Shown here: piece by piece, positions 10,704-18,652 of the stretch | Position numbering within the stretch: the first letter of the stretch is position 1 | How the letters are laid out: the number at the start of each line of letters is the position of its first letter | Origin: RUG11551 sp045586185 | Lineage (GTDB): Bacteria > Planctomycetota > Planctomycetia > Pirellulales > Thermoguttaceae | Length of the DNA stretch: 64,000 nucleotides | Reading direction: 5' to 3' | Assembly: GCA_045586185.1 (NCBI GenBank) | Contig: JAZMZV010000274.1 | Coordinates: 7,192 to 71,191 of the forward strand | The notes under the pieces: generated by a model | The model's database searches: none | The model's input: the letters and a program-made list of their open reading frames with translations, nothing else | What the model was told of the DNA's origin: nothing | Translations under genes and position numbers: made by a program

Positions 10704-11933
10704 ATGATTAGTCGCTATCGAACTACTGCCGCAGTTTTGTTTTGCATCGGGCTGGCGCTGTGCCTGTCCGGATGTCAGAGTTTCAAGTCGCAGTCGTTGA
10801 ACGCTGAAGGCGTTCGGCGAATGAACAGCGGAGATACGCAGCAGGCGGAAGACATGTTTCTCCGAGCTCGTTCTGCCAACCCGGCGGATGCGGATGCGTG
10901 CTATAATCTGGCGATTATCGAGCATCAACGGGCGAAGTCTTGCGGAAATCCGGATAATTACAATCGGGCGGAAGAATATTATCGTCTGGCGCTGGACCGC
11001 AACCCGTCTCACGTAGACGCTTATCGCGGCTTGGCGACGCTGTACTGTGACGAAAACCGTCCAGACGACGCCTTCGCCCTGTTGGAAAACTGGAATCGTC
11101 AGGAACTCGGAAGCGTCGAGCCGAAGATTGAACTGGCGCGTCTTTATAACGAATACAATCGAGTCGATCAGGCGGAAGCGAGTCTGCGACAGGCGTTGGC
11201 GATGGATCCGCAAAACGTCCGCGCGTTGAACTCGATGGCATACGTATACGAACAGAAAAACATGTACGCTGAGGCGTCTGCAATGTACTGCAAGTCCCTG
11301 CAGGTATTGCCAACGCAGACGGCAATTAACCAGCGGCACGCTCAACTGGCTCAGTCGATGGGCGGCTGCGGAACCTGCGCGACGGGCTCGTGTCAAACGC
11401 AAATCGCGTGCGCGACTCCGCCTGCTGCGCCGGCGTGTCAGACTTGCGCTCCCAATCCGCCGGTCGCTTGCGCGAGCAATGTAGCGATTTGCGGACCGCA
11501 GCCGAAACCGCTTGATCCGCCGGGATGGGCAATAACTCCTTCAGCTTGCGTTCCACAATGCGTCAATCCGGTATTGTTAGGCAATAATTCGTGCGTTCCG
11601 ACCCCTGCTAAGACGGCTCAAAGCGCTTCCTATTCTCCGTCGGTTGCCAATCAGGCGGCAGAATCCGAACAAAACGCGACGGCGGACAGCGGACAATCGG
11701 AATCAAATTCCATCCTGTCGAATTCGGAACCCGCTTTGCCGGAACAGAATTCGGCGTTGACGGAACAGGAACCCGCCATTCCAGAAGCGGAACCGGCTGT
11801 CCCGGAACCTGTTGTAACCGCTCCCGCTCCAGCAGTTCCGGAACCCGTTGCGACAAATCCCGTTCCGAAGAAATACCTTCCGGGAATCCCGACGGCTCCG
11901 TCTGTCGCATCGGAAAAAACTGAACTATATTGA
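10704..11933 (+). CDS. TPR lipoprotein with cysteine-rich and Pro/Glu-rich tail
   Basis: The 409-residue product begins with a lipoprotein signal (ALCLSGC, Cys near residue 25). Residues about 35-215 contain four to five TPR repeats (for example ACYNLAIIEHQRA and AYRGLATLYCDEN), which usually mediate protein contacts. Residues about 220-310 are rich in cysteine (11 Cys in about 80 residues, in CxxC-like spacing) and proline. The last 90 residues are low-complexity (EPALPEQ, EPAIPEAEPAVPEP). Related TPR proteins act as assembly factors in the envelope, but no specific partner is visible. It has its own promoter, and the next promoter starts three bases past the stop codon. Confidence 0.8.
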   Translation: MISRYRTTAAVLFCIGLALCLSGCQSFKSQSLNAEGVRRMNSGDTQQAEDMFLRARSANPADADACYNLAIIEHQRAKSCGNPDNYNRAEEYYRLALDRNPSHVDAYRGLATLYCDENRPDDAFALLENWNRQELGSVEPKIELARLYNEYNRVDQAEASLRQALAMDPQNVRALNSMAYVYEQKNMYAEASAMYCKSLQVLPTQTAINQRHAQLAQSMGGCGTCATGSCQTQIACATPPAAPACQTCAPNPPVACASNVAICGPQPKPLDPPGWAITPSACVPQCVNPVLLGNNSCVPTPAKTAQSASYSPSVANQAAESEQNATADSGQSESNSILSNSEPALPEQNSALTEQEPAIPEAEPAVPEPVVTAPAPAVPEPVATNPVPKKYLPGIPTAPSVASEKTELY

Positions 11934-11935
11934 TA

Positions 11936-11964
11936 TTGCATTGTTCCGGCATTTGTTGTATAAT
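11936..11964 (+). promoter_or_regulatory. Strong candidate promoter of the DUF3467 gene
   Basis: TTGCAT (11936-11941) and a perfect TATAAT (11959-11964) are 17 bases apart. The leader of about 128 bases is AT-rich. Confidence 0.75.
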
Positions 11965-12098
11965 AATTTAAGAAAGCTGGAACGTTTTGGATGCAATATG
12001 CGTCAAATAAAAAAGATTGGTTAAAAACAAATCATTGTTGTTTATTTCAATAACAATTTAACGTTTTTTATAGTAATATAAAAAGAAAGGTAGTTTAA

Positions 12099-12449
12099 AT
12101 GTCCACAGAAAAACCCGCACTCGATGCCGTTAAAACAGCTCCTGGTCAAGCTCCCGCTCCGCAAGTTCAGATCAACGACGACAAAGCTGTAACCAGCTAC
12201 GCCAATTTCTGCCGCGTTACCGGCACGCCGGAAGAACTGATTATCGATTTCGGTCTCAACCCGCAGCCGATTGGAGTTCCGACCGCTCCGATTACCATTA
12301 CGCAGCGCATCATCACCAACTTCTACACTGCCAAGCGCATTCTTCACGCTCTGAGCATGACCGTTCAGCGTCACGAAGCCGCCTTTGGCGTTCTCGAAAT
12401 TGACGTTCAGAAACGCGTTCGTCCGAACCTTCAGGCCCCGGCGAAATAG
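12099..12449 (+). CDS. DUF3467 protein
   Basis: The 116-residue product belongs to DUF3467, a small family common in planctomycetes and some other bacteria. Typical features are YANFCRVTGTPEELIIDFG near residues 35-53 and ITITQRIITNFYTAKRILHAL near 72-92, followed by HEAAFGVLEIDVQKRV. The N-terminus is a flexible Ala/Pro-rich stretch. There is no signal peptide, so it is cytoplasmic. The function is unknown. A strong promoter and biased codons suggest high expression. The stop is followed by an inverted-repeat element and then dxr. Confidence 0.88.
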   Translation: MSTEKPALDAVKTAPGQAPAPQVQINDDKAVTSYANFCRVTGTPEELIIDFGLNPQPIGVPTAPITITQRIITNFYTAKRILHALSMTVQRHEAAFGVLEIDVQKRVRPNLQAPAK

Positions 12450-12477
12450 TTTAGCATTCAGCGTATAGCTCAAACAT

Positions 12478-12532
12478 AGCGTATAGAATTCAAAGCGCAT
12501 AACCCCATACTATGCGCTTCATTCTATGCGCT
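12478..12532. repeat. Composite inverted repeat between DUF3467 and dxr
   Basis: The left arm 12478-12501 (AGCGTATAGAATTCAAAGCGCATA) reads as AGCGTATAG plus AAAGCGCATA; the right arm 12511-12532 is its imperfect reverse complement (TATGCGCTT...TATGCGCT). The central spacer is ACCCCATAC. The right arm contains an in-frame ATG (12526) that would wrongly extend dxr. Confidence 0.75.
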
Positions 12533-12543
12533 TTGCGCTTATT

Positions 12544-13728
12544 ATGACCAGACAAAATATCTCTCTTCTCGGCTCCACCGGCAGTATCGGCTGCAGTACG
12601 CTGGATGTAATTGCCCATTCAGGCGGGACAATGCAGCTCTGCGCTCTGGCGGGACACTGCAACGTCAAGCGGTTGATCGAACAGGCTCATCAGTTTCGTC
12701 CGAAATACGTTGCTGTTACAAACCCTCAAACGGCGTCTGAAGTTGACAAGTCTCTTTTTCCAGACTGTACAATTTTGCTTAAAGGCCCGGAATCGTTGAT
12801 TCAGCTGGCTCAGCTTCCCGAGGCTCAGACGGTTGTTTGCGCGGTTGTCGGCAGGGCAGGGCTGGAAAGTACGATGGCGGCGCTGCAGGCGTCTAAGAGA
12901 GTTGCTCTTGCCAACAAAGAGAGCCTGGTAATCGGCGGAGAGCTGGTAATAGAAGCGTCTAAAAAGTACAACGCGCCTTTGCTGCCCATCGACAGCGAAC
13001 ACGGCGCTGTGTTCCAGTCCCTACGCGCCGGGAACCATTCAGAAATCAAACGGGTCGTTCTGACCGCCAGCGGAGGCCCGTTCCGGGAATATTCAGAAGA
13101 ACAGCTCCAGTCGGTAACGCTTGATCAGGCGTTGGCTCATCCCACGTGGAAGATGGGTAAGAAGATTACCATCGATTCCGCAACGTTGATGAACAAGGCG
13201 CTGGAAATAGTCGAAGCCCGCTGGCTTTTCAATTTGACGGCGGAGCAGATAGCCGTCGTCATTCACCCGCAATCCTACGTCCATTCGATGGTGGAGTTCG
13301 TAGACGGGTCAGTAATCGCTCAAATCAGTCCGCCGGACATGCGTTTGCCGATTCAGTACGCGCTAACGTGTCCAGAGCGAACGCCAGGTCCAGCGCGTCA
13401 AATGGACTGGTCTGTATGTCATAAATTGGATTTTTTTCCTCCAGATTTGACACAAAAACGGTTCAAGGGCTTGTCATTAGCTCTTAAAGTGGTAAAATAT
13501 GGAGGAAGTTCAGCCTGCGTAATGAACGCAGCGAACGAAATTGCCGTACAATATTTTATAGAAGGAAAAATCCCCTTCTTGGAAATTGTTTCGACGTGCT
13601 GCAAAGCGGTGGACGCCCATCTGCAGTCCGGGTTTATTCCCCATCCAACGTTGGAGGAGTTGATTCAAATAGATAATCAAACTCGCCAATGGACTCAGAG
13701 AGAACTGGACGCCCATGTCAATGCGTAA
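12544..13728 (+). CDS. dxr: 1-deoxy-D-xylulose 5-phosphate reductoisomerase
   Basis: DXR makes 2-C-methylerythritol 4-phosphate from DXP with NADPH, the committed step of the MEP isoprenoid pathway. The start at 12544 gives 394 residues and places the NADPH motif GSTGSIG near residue 8, as usual. The ATG at 12526 lies within an inverted repeat and is less likely. Active-site segments are present: ANKESLVIGG, PIDSEHGAVFQSL, LTASGGPFR, HPTWKMGKKITIDSATLMNK and EARWLF. No Shine-Dalgarno is evident. The stop codon lies within the next inverted-repeat element, and rseP follows on the same strand. The dxr-rseP neighbourhood is common in bacteria. Confidence 0.97.
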   Translation: MTRQNISLLGSTGSIGCSTLDVIAHSGGTMQLCALAGHCNVKRLIEQAHQFRPKYVAVTNPQTASEVDKSLFPDCTILLKGPESLIQLAQLPEAQTVVCAVVGRAGLESTMAALQASKRVALANKESLVIGGELVIEASKKYNAPLLPIDSEHGAVFQSLRAGNHSEIKRVVLTASGGPFREYSEEQLQSVTLDQALAHPTWKMGKKITIDSATLMNKALEIVEARWLFNLTAEQIAVVIHPQSYVHSMVEFVDGSVIAQISPPDMRLPIQYALTCPERTPGPARQMDWSVCHKLDFFPPDLTQKRFKGLSLALKVVKYGGSSACVMNAANEIAVQYFIEGKIPFLEIVSTCCKAVDAHLQSGFIPHPTLEELIQIDNQTRQWTQRELDAHVNA

Positions 13729-13790
13729 TTCGGAATGCGTAATTCGTAATTACTAAGGAGCATAGCGTAAACTCCTTATTCCTAACATTA
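13723..13790. repeat. Composite repeat overlapping the dxr stop
   Basis: Iterated AATGCGTAATTC words begin inside the last codons of dxr and run to about 13755. An inner stem TAAGGAG/CTCCTTA surrounds a CATAGCGTAAA loop. The element supplies the dxr stop codon. Confidence 0.6.
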
Positions 13791-13800
13791 AACCATAAAA

Positions 13801-15996
13801 ATGAGCGTAATATTACTGTCGTCTTTATCCTATTTGTTATCGCTTTCATTTTGGGCATCCGTACTGGTGGTTATGCTGGTATTCGGATTTCTGATTCTCA
13901 TTCACGAGTTCGGACACTTTATCGTTGCGAAATGGTGCGGTGTAAAAGTCGAGAAATTCTATATTGGCTTTGACTTTTGGGGGTTGAAGCTGTGCAGTTT
14001 TCAGTGGGGAGAAACAGAATACGGCATCGGCGTATTTCCGCTGGGCGGCTACGTTAAAATGCTGGGTCAGGAAGACAACCCCGGCGAGCTTCGTGAAGAG
14101 TACGAGAAATCCAAGCTGGCGATTTATAAAGGTGCAGACGACATGGCGGATGTGGACGCCTTAGACGAACAGCGCGAAATTCTGCACGATCCTCGCAGTT
14201 ATTTAGCGAAGCCGGTTTGGCAGCGAATGGCAATTATCGTCGCCGGCGTTACGATGAACGCGATTTTTGCGTACGTTGCCGGGATTCTTGCGTATCAGGC
14301 TGGCATTGAAGAAAACCCGCCGGAGGTTACCGTCGTTGCCGGGTCGCCTGCGTGGAATAACGGGCTGCGTTCCGGCGATACAATCGTCAGCATCAACGGC
14401 GTTCAAACCAGTTCGTTCAGCAAAGTTCAGCAGAACGTTGCTCTGTCCGGGAAGAAGTCCGAAAGCGGTCTGGAAGTTTGGATTAATTCAATTGACACGG
14501 ATAAGTTAGAGCAGCTGAAAATCCCAACCAAAAGCAATGGTATGAACCAGGTCATGGGAATTCTGCCCGCCAGCAGTCTCAATTTACTGGAATCCATGCC
14601 GGGCAGACCGGGTTCTCCCGCCGCCGCGGCATTTTATAACGTAAAAGAAAAATCAATGGCGCTGCCGGAAAATACGTGTATCAAGGCAGTTGACGGAATT
14701 TCTGTAAAGTCGTACAACGATTTCGCAGAATATCTCCGCTTTCATCGCGATAAGCCCGTAAAGGTAACGGTTGGACCAAATCGTTCGTGTAAAGGTTCAA
14801 ACGATTCTGCGCCTAAATTGAAAACCAAAGACGTTGTTATTCCTCCTCGCCCGTCTCTGGATTTAGGTCTGGTTATGAAAATCGGCAAGATAACCGGCGT
14901 TCGGCCAAACAGCCCGGCTCATCGCGCTGGAATTAAAGCTGGCGACGAACTTTTAACGCTTGATGGGATCCCTATTTCTGATCCATGGAAGTTCCCGCAG
15001 GTTATCGAACAGCGAGTCAAAAAACATCAGGAATCCGGGGAAGAAGAGCCTCTGTCCATTACGCTTGGAGTACAGCGAGTTCGCGAGCTGCGCCAAGGGG
15101 AAAAGGAACGCGACTCTGTTATTAGCGATAAGTTTACACTTTTGGACGTCAAACAGACGTCAGACTATTCCCCGATTTTGCGTCAGTGCAGCCTGGCAGT
15201 TCCAGAACTGGGATTCTGCTATGAAATTACAAATACCATTTCCTATGTTCTGCCCGGCTCTCCAGCAGACAAAGCAGGCATTCAGCCCAAGATGAAGATT
15301 ACCGGATTCCAGATTTTGCCTCCTGAATATCCGGCAGACGAAAAGCTGGCGGGCGTTACAAAGGCTCAATGGGATTCCTATTTCGAGAAGTTCCCCAAGA
15401 TCAATCTCGACGAACATCACCCGGACTGGGCTTTTGTGATGGATACCATTCAGAATTATCCGGTTGGAACAAAAGTTCGTCTTTTTACCGACGTTATGAC
15501 GTACGATGTAACGCCGGAGGAGTCGAAAGACAGCTTTGCCGCTGATCGCGGCGTAACCGTTTACGCTAAAACTGCCAAGATCAGAGCGGCGTCTTTTGGC
15601 GAATCCGTCAGCATGGGCGTAGAGAAAACAAACGAGATGTTTTTACTCGTCTTTCGCATGATTCATCGCCTTTGCACCGGCGAGGTTTCCATGAAGGGGC
15701 TGGGCGGTCCTGTCATGCTGGCTCAGGTGGCGTACCAGTCCGCCAACCGCGGCTTTGGGATTCTCATGCTTTTCACCTGCATGATCAGCGCCAACCTGGC
15801 GGTTTTCAACCTGCTGCCCATTCCCGTCGTTGACGGCGGACACGTCGTCTTCCTGACTTGGGAATGGATTTTCGGAACCCCGCCGCCGGAAAACCTGATG
15901 GTTATTCTGTCCTACATCGGTCTGTTTATTTTGCTGGCTTTGATGATTTGGACGCTTCTGCTCGATTGTGGAATTATTTCCCGTTATAATATGTAA
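13801..15996 (+). CDS. rseP: RseP-like site-2 intramembrane zinc protease with several PDZ domains
   Basis: The 731-residue product is a site-2 protease family member. The zinc motif HEFGH is at residues 35-39 in the first membrane helix, and the second metal-binding region NLLPIPVVDGGH is near 671-682. Between them are PDZ-like domains around residues 178-205 (AGSPAWNNGLRSGD), 365-392 (PNSPAHRAGIKAGD) and 480-503 (PGSPADKAGIQP), plus a partial one near 295. Typical RseP has about 450 residues and two PDZ domains, so this one is enlarged. Such proteases cleave anti-sigma factors or remnant signal peptides in the cytoplasmic membrane. It follows dxr after an inverted repeat. Confidence 0.93.
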   Translation: MSVILLSSLSYLLSLSFWASVLVVMLVFGFLILIHEFGHFIVAKWCGVKVEKFYIGFDFWGLKLCSFQWGETEYGIGVFPLGGYVKMLGQEDNPGELREEYEKSKLAIYKGADDMADVDALDEQREILHDPRSYLAKPVWQRMAIIVAGVTMNAIFAYVAGILAYQAGIEENPPEVTVVAGSPAWNNGLRSGDTIVSINGVQTSSFSKVQQNVALSGKKSESGLEVWINSIDTDKLEQLKIPTKSNGMNQVMGILPASSLNLLESMPGRPGSPAAAAFYNVKEKSMALPENTCIKAVDGISVKSYNDFAEYLRFHRDKPVKVTVGPNRSCKGSNDSAPKLKTKDVVIPPRPSLDLGLVMKIGKITGVRPNSPAHRAGIKAGDELLTLDGIPISDPWKFPQVIEQRVKKHQESGEEEPLSITLGVQRVRELRQGEKERDSVISDKFTLLDVKQTSDYSPILRQCSLAVPELGFCYEITNTISYVLPGSPADKAGIQPKMKITGFQILPPEYPADEKLAGVTKAQWDSYFEKFPKINLDEHHPDWAFVMDTIQNYPVGTKVRLFTDVMTYDVTPEESKDSFAADRGVTVYAKTAKIRAASFGESVSMGVEKTNEMFLLVFRMIHRLCTGEVSMKGLGGPVMLAQVAYQSANRGFGILMLFTCMISANLAVFNLLPIPVVDGGHVVFLTWEWIFGTPPPENLMVILSYIGLFILLALMIWTLLLDCGIISRYNM

Positions 15997-16017
15997 CTCG
16001 CAGAGTTTTCAAAGATA

Positions 16018-16410
16018 TTACTCAAACAGCGACCTGTTCTGATCGAATCCGGACAGGTCGCCGCTTTTATCTTTTAGCCATGCGACCAAAACGTTGCAGA
16101 CGTATTCTATTTCCTCGTCGGTGAGAGCTTTGCCGGGCGCAATGTTGTGCCATTTCTGCAGACAGCCGCGGCAACAGCACCCCGTGGCGTGCTGAGCAAT
16201 AAAGATAACGTGCCCGCGCATGGGCGTCTGTTTGCCGTCGTTGAGAGGGAATGCGCTTGCCAGGCGTTGAGAGATAATCGTTCGCGCCTGAGCGCGGATT
16301 TCGTCCCAGCCCCGCAGAGCGATATACGCTCTGTCCCGATTCGTCAGTTTAAATCGGGAACGAAACGGAGACTGTTGTAAGCGCTTTTTGAGATCTTCAA
16401 AAGATAGCAT
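16018..16410 (-). CDS. DUF4186 protein
   Basis: The 130-residue product matches DUF4186. Hallmarks are FRSRFKLTNRDRAYI at residues 16-30, AFPLNDGKQTPMRGHVIFIAQHATGCCCRGCLQKWH near 53-87, and a helix EEIEYVCNVLVAWL. The conserved GKQTPMRGH and the CCRGCLQKWH cysteine/histidine cluster suggest a metal-binding, perhaps nucleic-acid-related, small cytoplasmic protein. The family function is unknown to me. It is convergent with rseP, whose stop lies 21 bases away, and no clear terminator lies between them. Confidence 0.88.
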   Translation of the reverse strand: MLSFEDLKKRLQQSPFRSRFKLTNRDRAYIALRGWDEIRAQARTIISQRLASAFPLNDGKQTPMRGHVIFIAQHATGCCCRGCLQKWHNIAPGKALTDEEIEYVCNVLVAWLKDKSGDLSGFDQNRSLFE

Positions 16411-16420
16411 TATAGAGAAA

Positions 16421-16503
16421 GGAGTAGGGAATGGGGAATAGTGAACAGAACCTCTCCTTTGGCGAATTAAAACTATTCCCTATTCCCTACTCCCTATTCC
16501 CTA
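16421..16503. repeat. Composite inverted repeat, GGGAATA type
   Basis: The left arm 16421-16443 (GGAGTAGGGAATGGGGAATA) and the right arm 16472-16503, made of iterated TATTCCC/CTACTCC words, are complementary. The loop contains CTCCTTTGGCGAATT. It lies between the DUF4186 start and the SIS stop. Confidence 0.8.
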
Positions 16504-16511
16504 ATAGCTAA

Positions 16512-17531
16512 TTAGCCAATGAACTCATTCCCAATTTTGCGGGCGCGGTTCGGTTTGTCGAGGTTGATGCCTTCGGCGGTTCCGATCTGTACCAGCAGGT
16601 TCCAGCCAGCCATGAGCTGGAAGAACTTTTCGTAGCCCTTGAGTTCCGGCAGTTTGATGGTCGGGAACGGGGTGTCTTTGGTTGACAGGGCGACGACGGT
16701 GCAGCCGACGTTTTTCTCGAAGATGGACTGCATCTTTTCGAATTCCGATTCAAACGGTTCGACGAAGAAGATGACGTCGTTTTCGCGCATGATTTCTTCG
16801 ACGCCGTGCAGAGCGTAGGTGCCTTCGAGGAAGTCGCTTTGCTTGCGGGTGATTTCGTTGGTTTTGAGCGTCAGTTCTTCAGCAACGCCGTCGTTGCGGC
16901 CGGCGAAGAAGATGGTTCTGGCGTTGGCGGCTTTTTCGATAATAGCCGGGTCGTATTCCGTCGTCATGATTTGAGCGGACAGGTCGGCGGCAGCGGTTTT
17001 GTTCGCGTCGCATTCGCAGCATTTAATCAGATTGCAGAGAATGGAACGATAAACCAGAGCCTGTTCGACAACGGACTTGGTAGCGGCAACAGCGTCTTCT
17101 TTTCCGCAGGAAAGAACAACGCATTCGTCGGACAGTTCCTGAAGCGGGGTTCCCGCGTTGGCGGTAACGCCGAAAATGTTCTTCTGACCCTTCGCCTTGA
17201 GCTGTTTGATGAGGGTGATGAGTTCCTTGGTCTTGCCGCTGTTCGAGGCGCCCATAACGGCGAATCGGGACAGGTCGTATTCGCAGCCCTGGAAGCTTCC
17301 GTCGGTTGCGACGGCGATAGGCAGCCCGCGTTTGAGAACGCCGTAGATAAAGCTCTTCGCCGGGAAAATTCGGCTGGAGCCTTCGCCGGTCAGAAAGACC
17401 GCTCCGGTCTGTTCAATCGCCTTTGCCATGTTGGCTGTCTGCGAAAAATCGAAGTTGCGAATGACGTCTGCCGTTTCCAGCATTTCCTTAACCAACGCAA
17501 AATCCTTGTAACGAGAATCGGTAAGATTCAT
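16512..17531 (-). CDS. SIS-domain sugar-phosphate isomerase or aminotransferase-like protein
   Basis: An AAGGAG six bases before the ATG at 17531 fixes the start, giving 339 residues. Two SIS domains are visible. The first contains GEGSSRIFPAKSFIYG near residue 50 and GASNSGKTKELITLI near 91. The second contains FFAGRNDGVAEELTLKTNEI near 205 and ALHGVEEIM. This is the arrangement of GlmS-type isomerase domains and AgaS-like proteins, which handle phosphorylated amino sugars. The glutaminase domain of GlmS is absent. Several cysteines (CNLIKCCECD) lie in the middle. The gene has its own promoter at 17610-17637. The substrate cannot be named from sequence. Confidence 0.85.
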   Translation of the reverse strand: MNLTDSRYKDFALVKEMLETADVIRNFDFSQTANMAKAIEQTGAVFLTGEGSSRIFPAKSFIYGVLKRGLPIAVATDGSFQGCEYDLSRFAVMGASNSGKTKELITLIKQLKAKGQKNIFGVTANAGTPLQELSDECVVLSCGKEDAVAATKSVVEQALVYRSILCNLIKCCECDANKTAAADLSAQIMTTEYDPAIIEKAANARTIFFAGRNDGVAEELTLKTNEITRKQSDFLEGTYALHGVEEIMRENDVIFFVEPFESEFEKMQSIFEKNVGCTVVALSTKDTPFPTIKLPELKGYEKFFQLMAGWNLLVQIGTAEGINLDKPNRARKIGNEFIG

Positions 17532-17609
17532 AAGGGTCTCCTTAATAATACATTTCTGAGAAAAATTTCTCTGCCCAGTTCCAATTCCCGGACAGTCCAA
17601 CTATATCTT

Positions 17610-17637
17610 ATTATACATAATAATAAAAAGAATTCAA
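17610..17637 (-). promoter_or_regulatory. Candidate promoter of the SIS gene
   Basis: On the minus strand TTGAAT (17632-17637) and TATAAT (17610-17615) are 16 bases apart. The leader would be about 72 bases. Confidence 0.7.
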
Positions 17638-17747
17638 GCGGTCAGAATTGAGTTTTTTGTGAATAAAACGCTGCCGTTGTTCAATAATTTTTATAAGAAA
17701 ATGTACAAACGCGTCGACGCGTCTGGCGTTGTCTTGTCAAAACAGCG

Positions 17748-18485
17748 TTATTCTACCAGTTCCAGCGTTTCCCAGAAAGACGGGTCTGAGCTGAATGGAG
17801 CGGGTTCGGGAGCCGTCAGAGTGATTTCTCCCAGGTCTTTGTCCTGAATTTTCCAGGCGATGCCCAACGTCGGGTAGTCGTCAGGACGGAAATCCGTCAG
17901 GGATTCAGCCGGAAAGACGCATTCGAGCAAATAGCCGTCCGCGGTGATTTGGCTGCGAACAAAGAAGTACGACGATTCCATGTTTCGAGGGTTTTCTTTT
18001 GCCAAATGAATCGGAATCGGGACGACGGCGGGGTCGTTGAGTTTTCTTCCCCCGCCGGTTGGATAAAGAGCAAACTGATGACATCCGCGCCCCGCCCGAT
18101 GAACCTGGCGCATGTCGCGCATGTCGAGCCAAAGCAGAATGTAATCCCCGGCGTCTGTCATGGGAACTCGGCAGTCCAGCGGATGCTTTTTCCCTGTTAC
18201 AGCAAACGAGATCCCCAGCCCGGAATCGTCCCACGCCATACGGACGTCAACAGGCGACGCCTTCCCGTCAAGGGCGTTGAACTGCGGCAGCGCATACGAC
18301 ACGTCCAGTTCCAGCCCCTTTTTAGGCCACGCGAGTTCTTTTTCCGAACTCCACAGGTTGGCTTTTCGATGGCACTGAAGCGCGAACTTAAACGGCAGAC
18401 GAGGGGAAATAGGGAGTTTCAAGGCAGTAGGCAGTAGGGTATAGGCAGTCGGGAATAGGGAATAGGGAATAGGCGCGAAGCGCAT
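17748..18485 (-). CDS. CBM9/DOMON-like carbohydrate-binding domain protein
   Basis: The frame from ATG at 18485 gives 245 residues, but the first 30 residues (PIPYSLFPTAYTLLPTA) are encoded by a GGGAATA-type repeat and are probably not ancestral. A TTG at 18422 is an alternative start. The core has the beta-sandwich pattern of CBM9-like or DOMON-like domains: VRMAWDDSGLGISFAV, DYILLWLDMRD, GCHQFALYPTGGG, DGYLLECVFPAESL and LGIAWKIQDKD. Planctomycetes encode many such proteins. No signal peptide is seen with either start, unless the repeat-derived hydrophobic stretch now acts as one. The gene lies downstream of the SWIM gene on the same strand. Confidence 0.65.
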   Translation of the reverse strand: MRFAPIPYSLFPTAYTLLPTALKLPISPRLPFKFALQCHRKANLWSSEKELAWPKKGLELDVSYALPQFNALDGKASPVDVRMAWDDSGLGISFAVTGKKHPLDCRVPMTDAGDYILLWLDMRDMRQVHRAGRGCHQFALYPTGGGRKLNDPAVVPIPIHLAKENPRNMESSYFFVRSQITADGYLLECVFPAESLTDFRPDDYPTLGIAWKIQDKDLGEITLTAPEPAPFSSDPSFWETLELVE

Positions 18486-18580
18486 CCGCTAGAACCGCGT
18501 AGCGGTTCAATGTTAATAGCCGTGGGTGAAACCCACGGAGGCAGTAGGCAGTAGGGAATAGGGAATAGGGATTAGGAAAT
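18405..18580. repeat. Composite repeat cluster between the CBM9-like and SWIM genes
   Basis: GGGAATA and GGCAGTA words iterate at 18405-18470 and again at 18540-18575. Between them lie two hairpins: CCGCTA/TAGCGG (18486-18505) and CCGTGGGT-gaa-ACCCACGG (18520-18538). The left block runs into the 5' end of the downstream coding frame. A GAGCGACCAACGGGAGCGG segment follows at about 18583. Confidence 0.75.
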
Positions 18581-18652
18581 AACTCTGAGCGACCAACGGG
18601 AGCGGTTTTTGGCAGGCGCGCGGCAGCGCGGACTGGGAGCGGCGCCTCGCCG

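Noticed and set aside
17659..17847. A 62-codon plus-strand frame
   Set aside because: It overlaps the 3' end of the CBM9-like gene antisense and has no start signal or conserved pattern.
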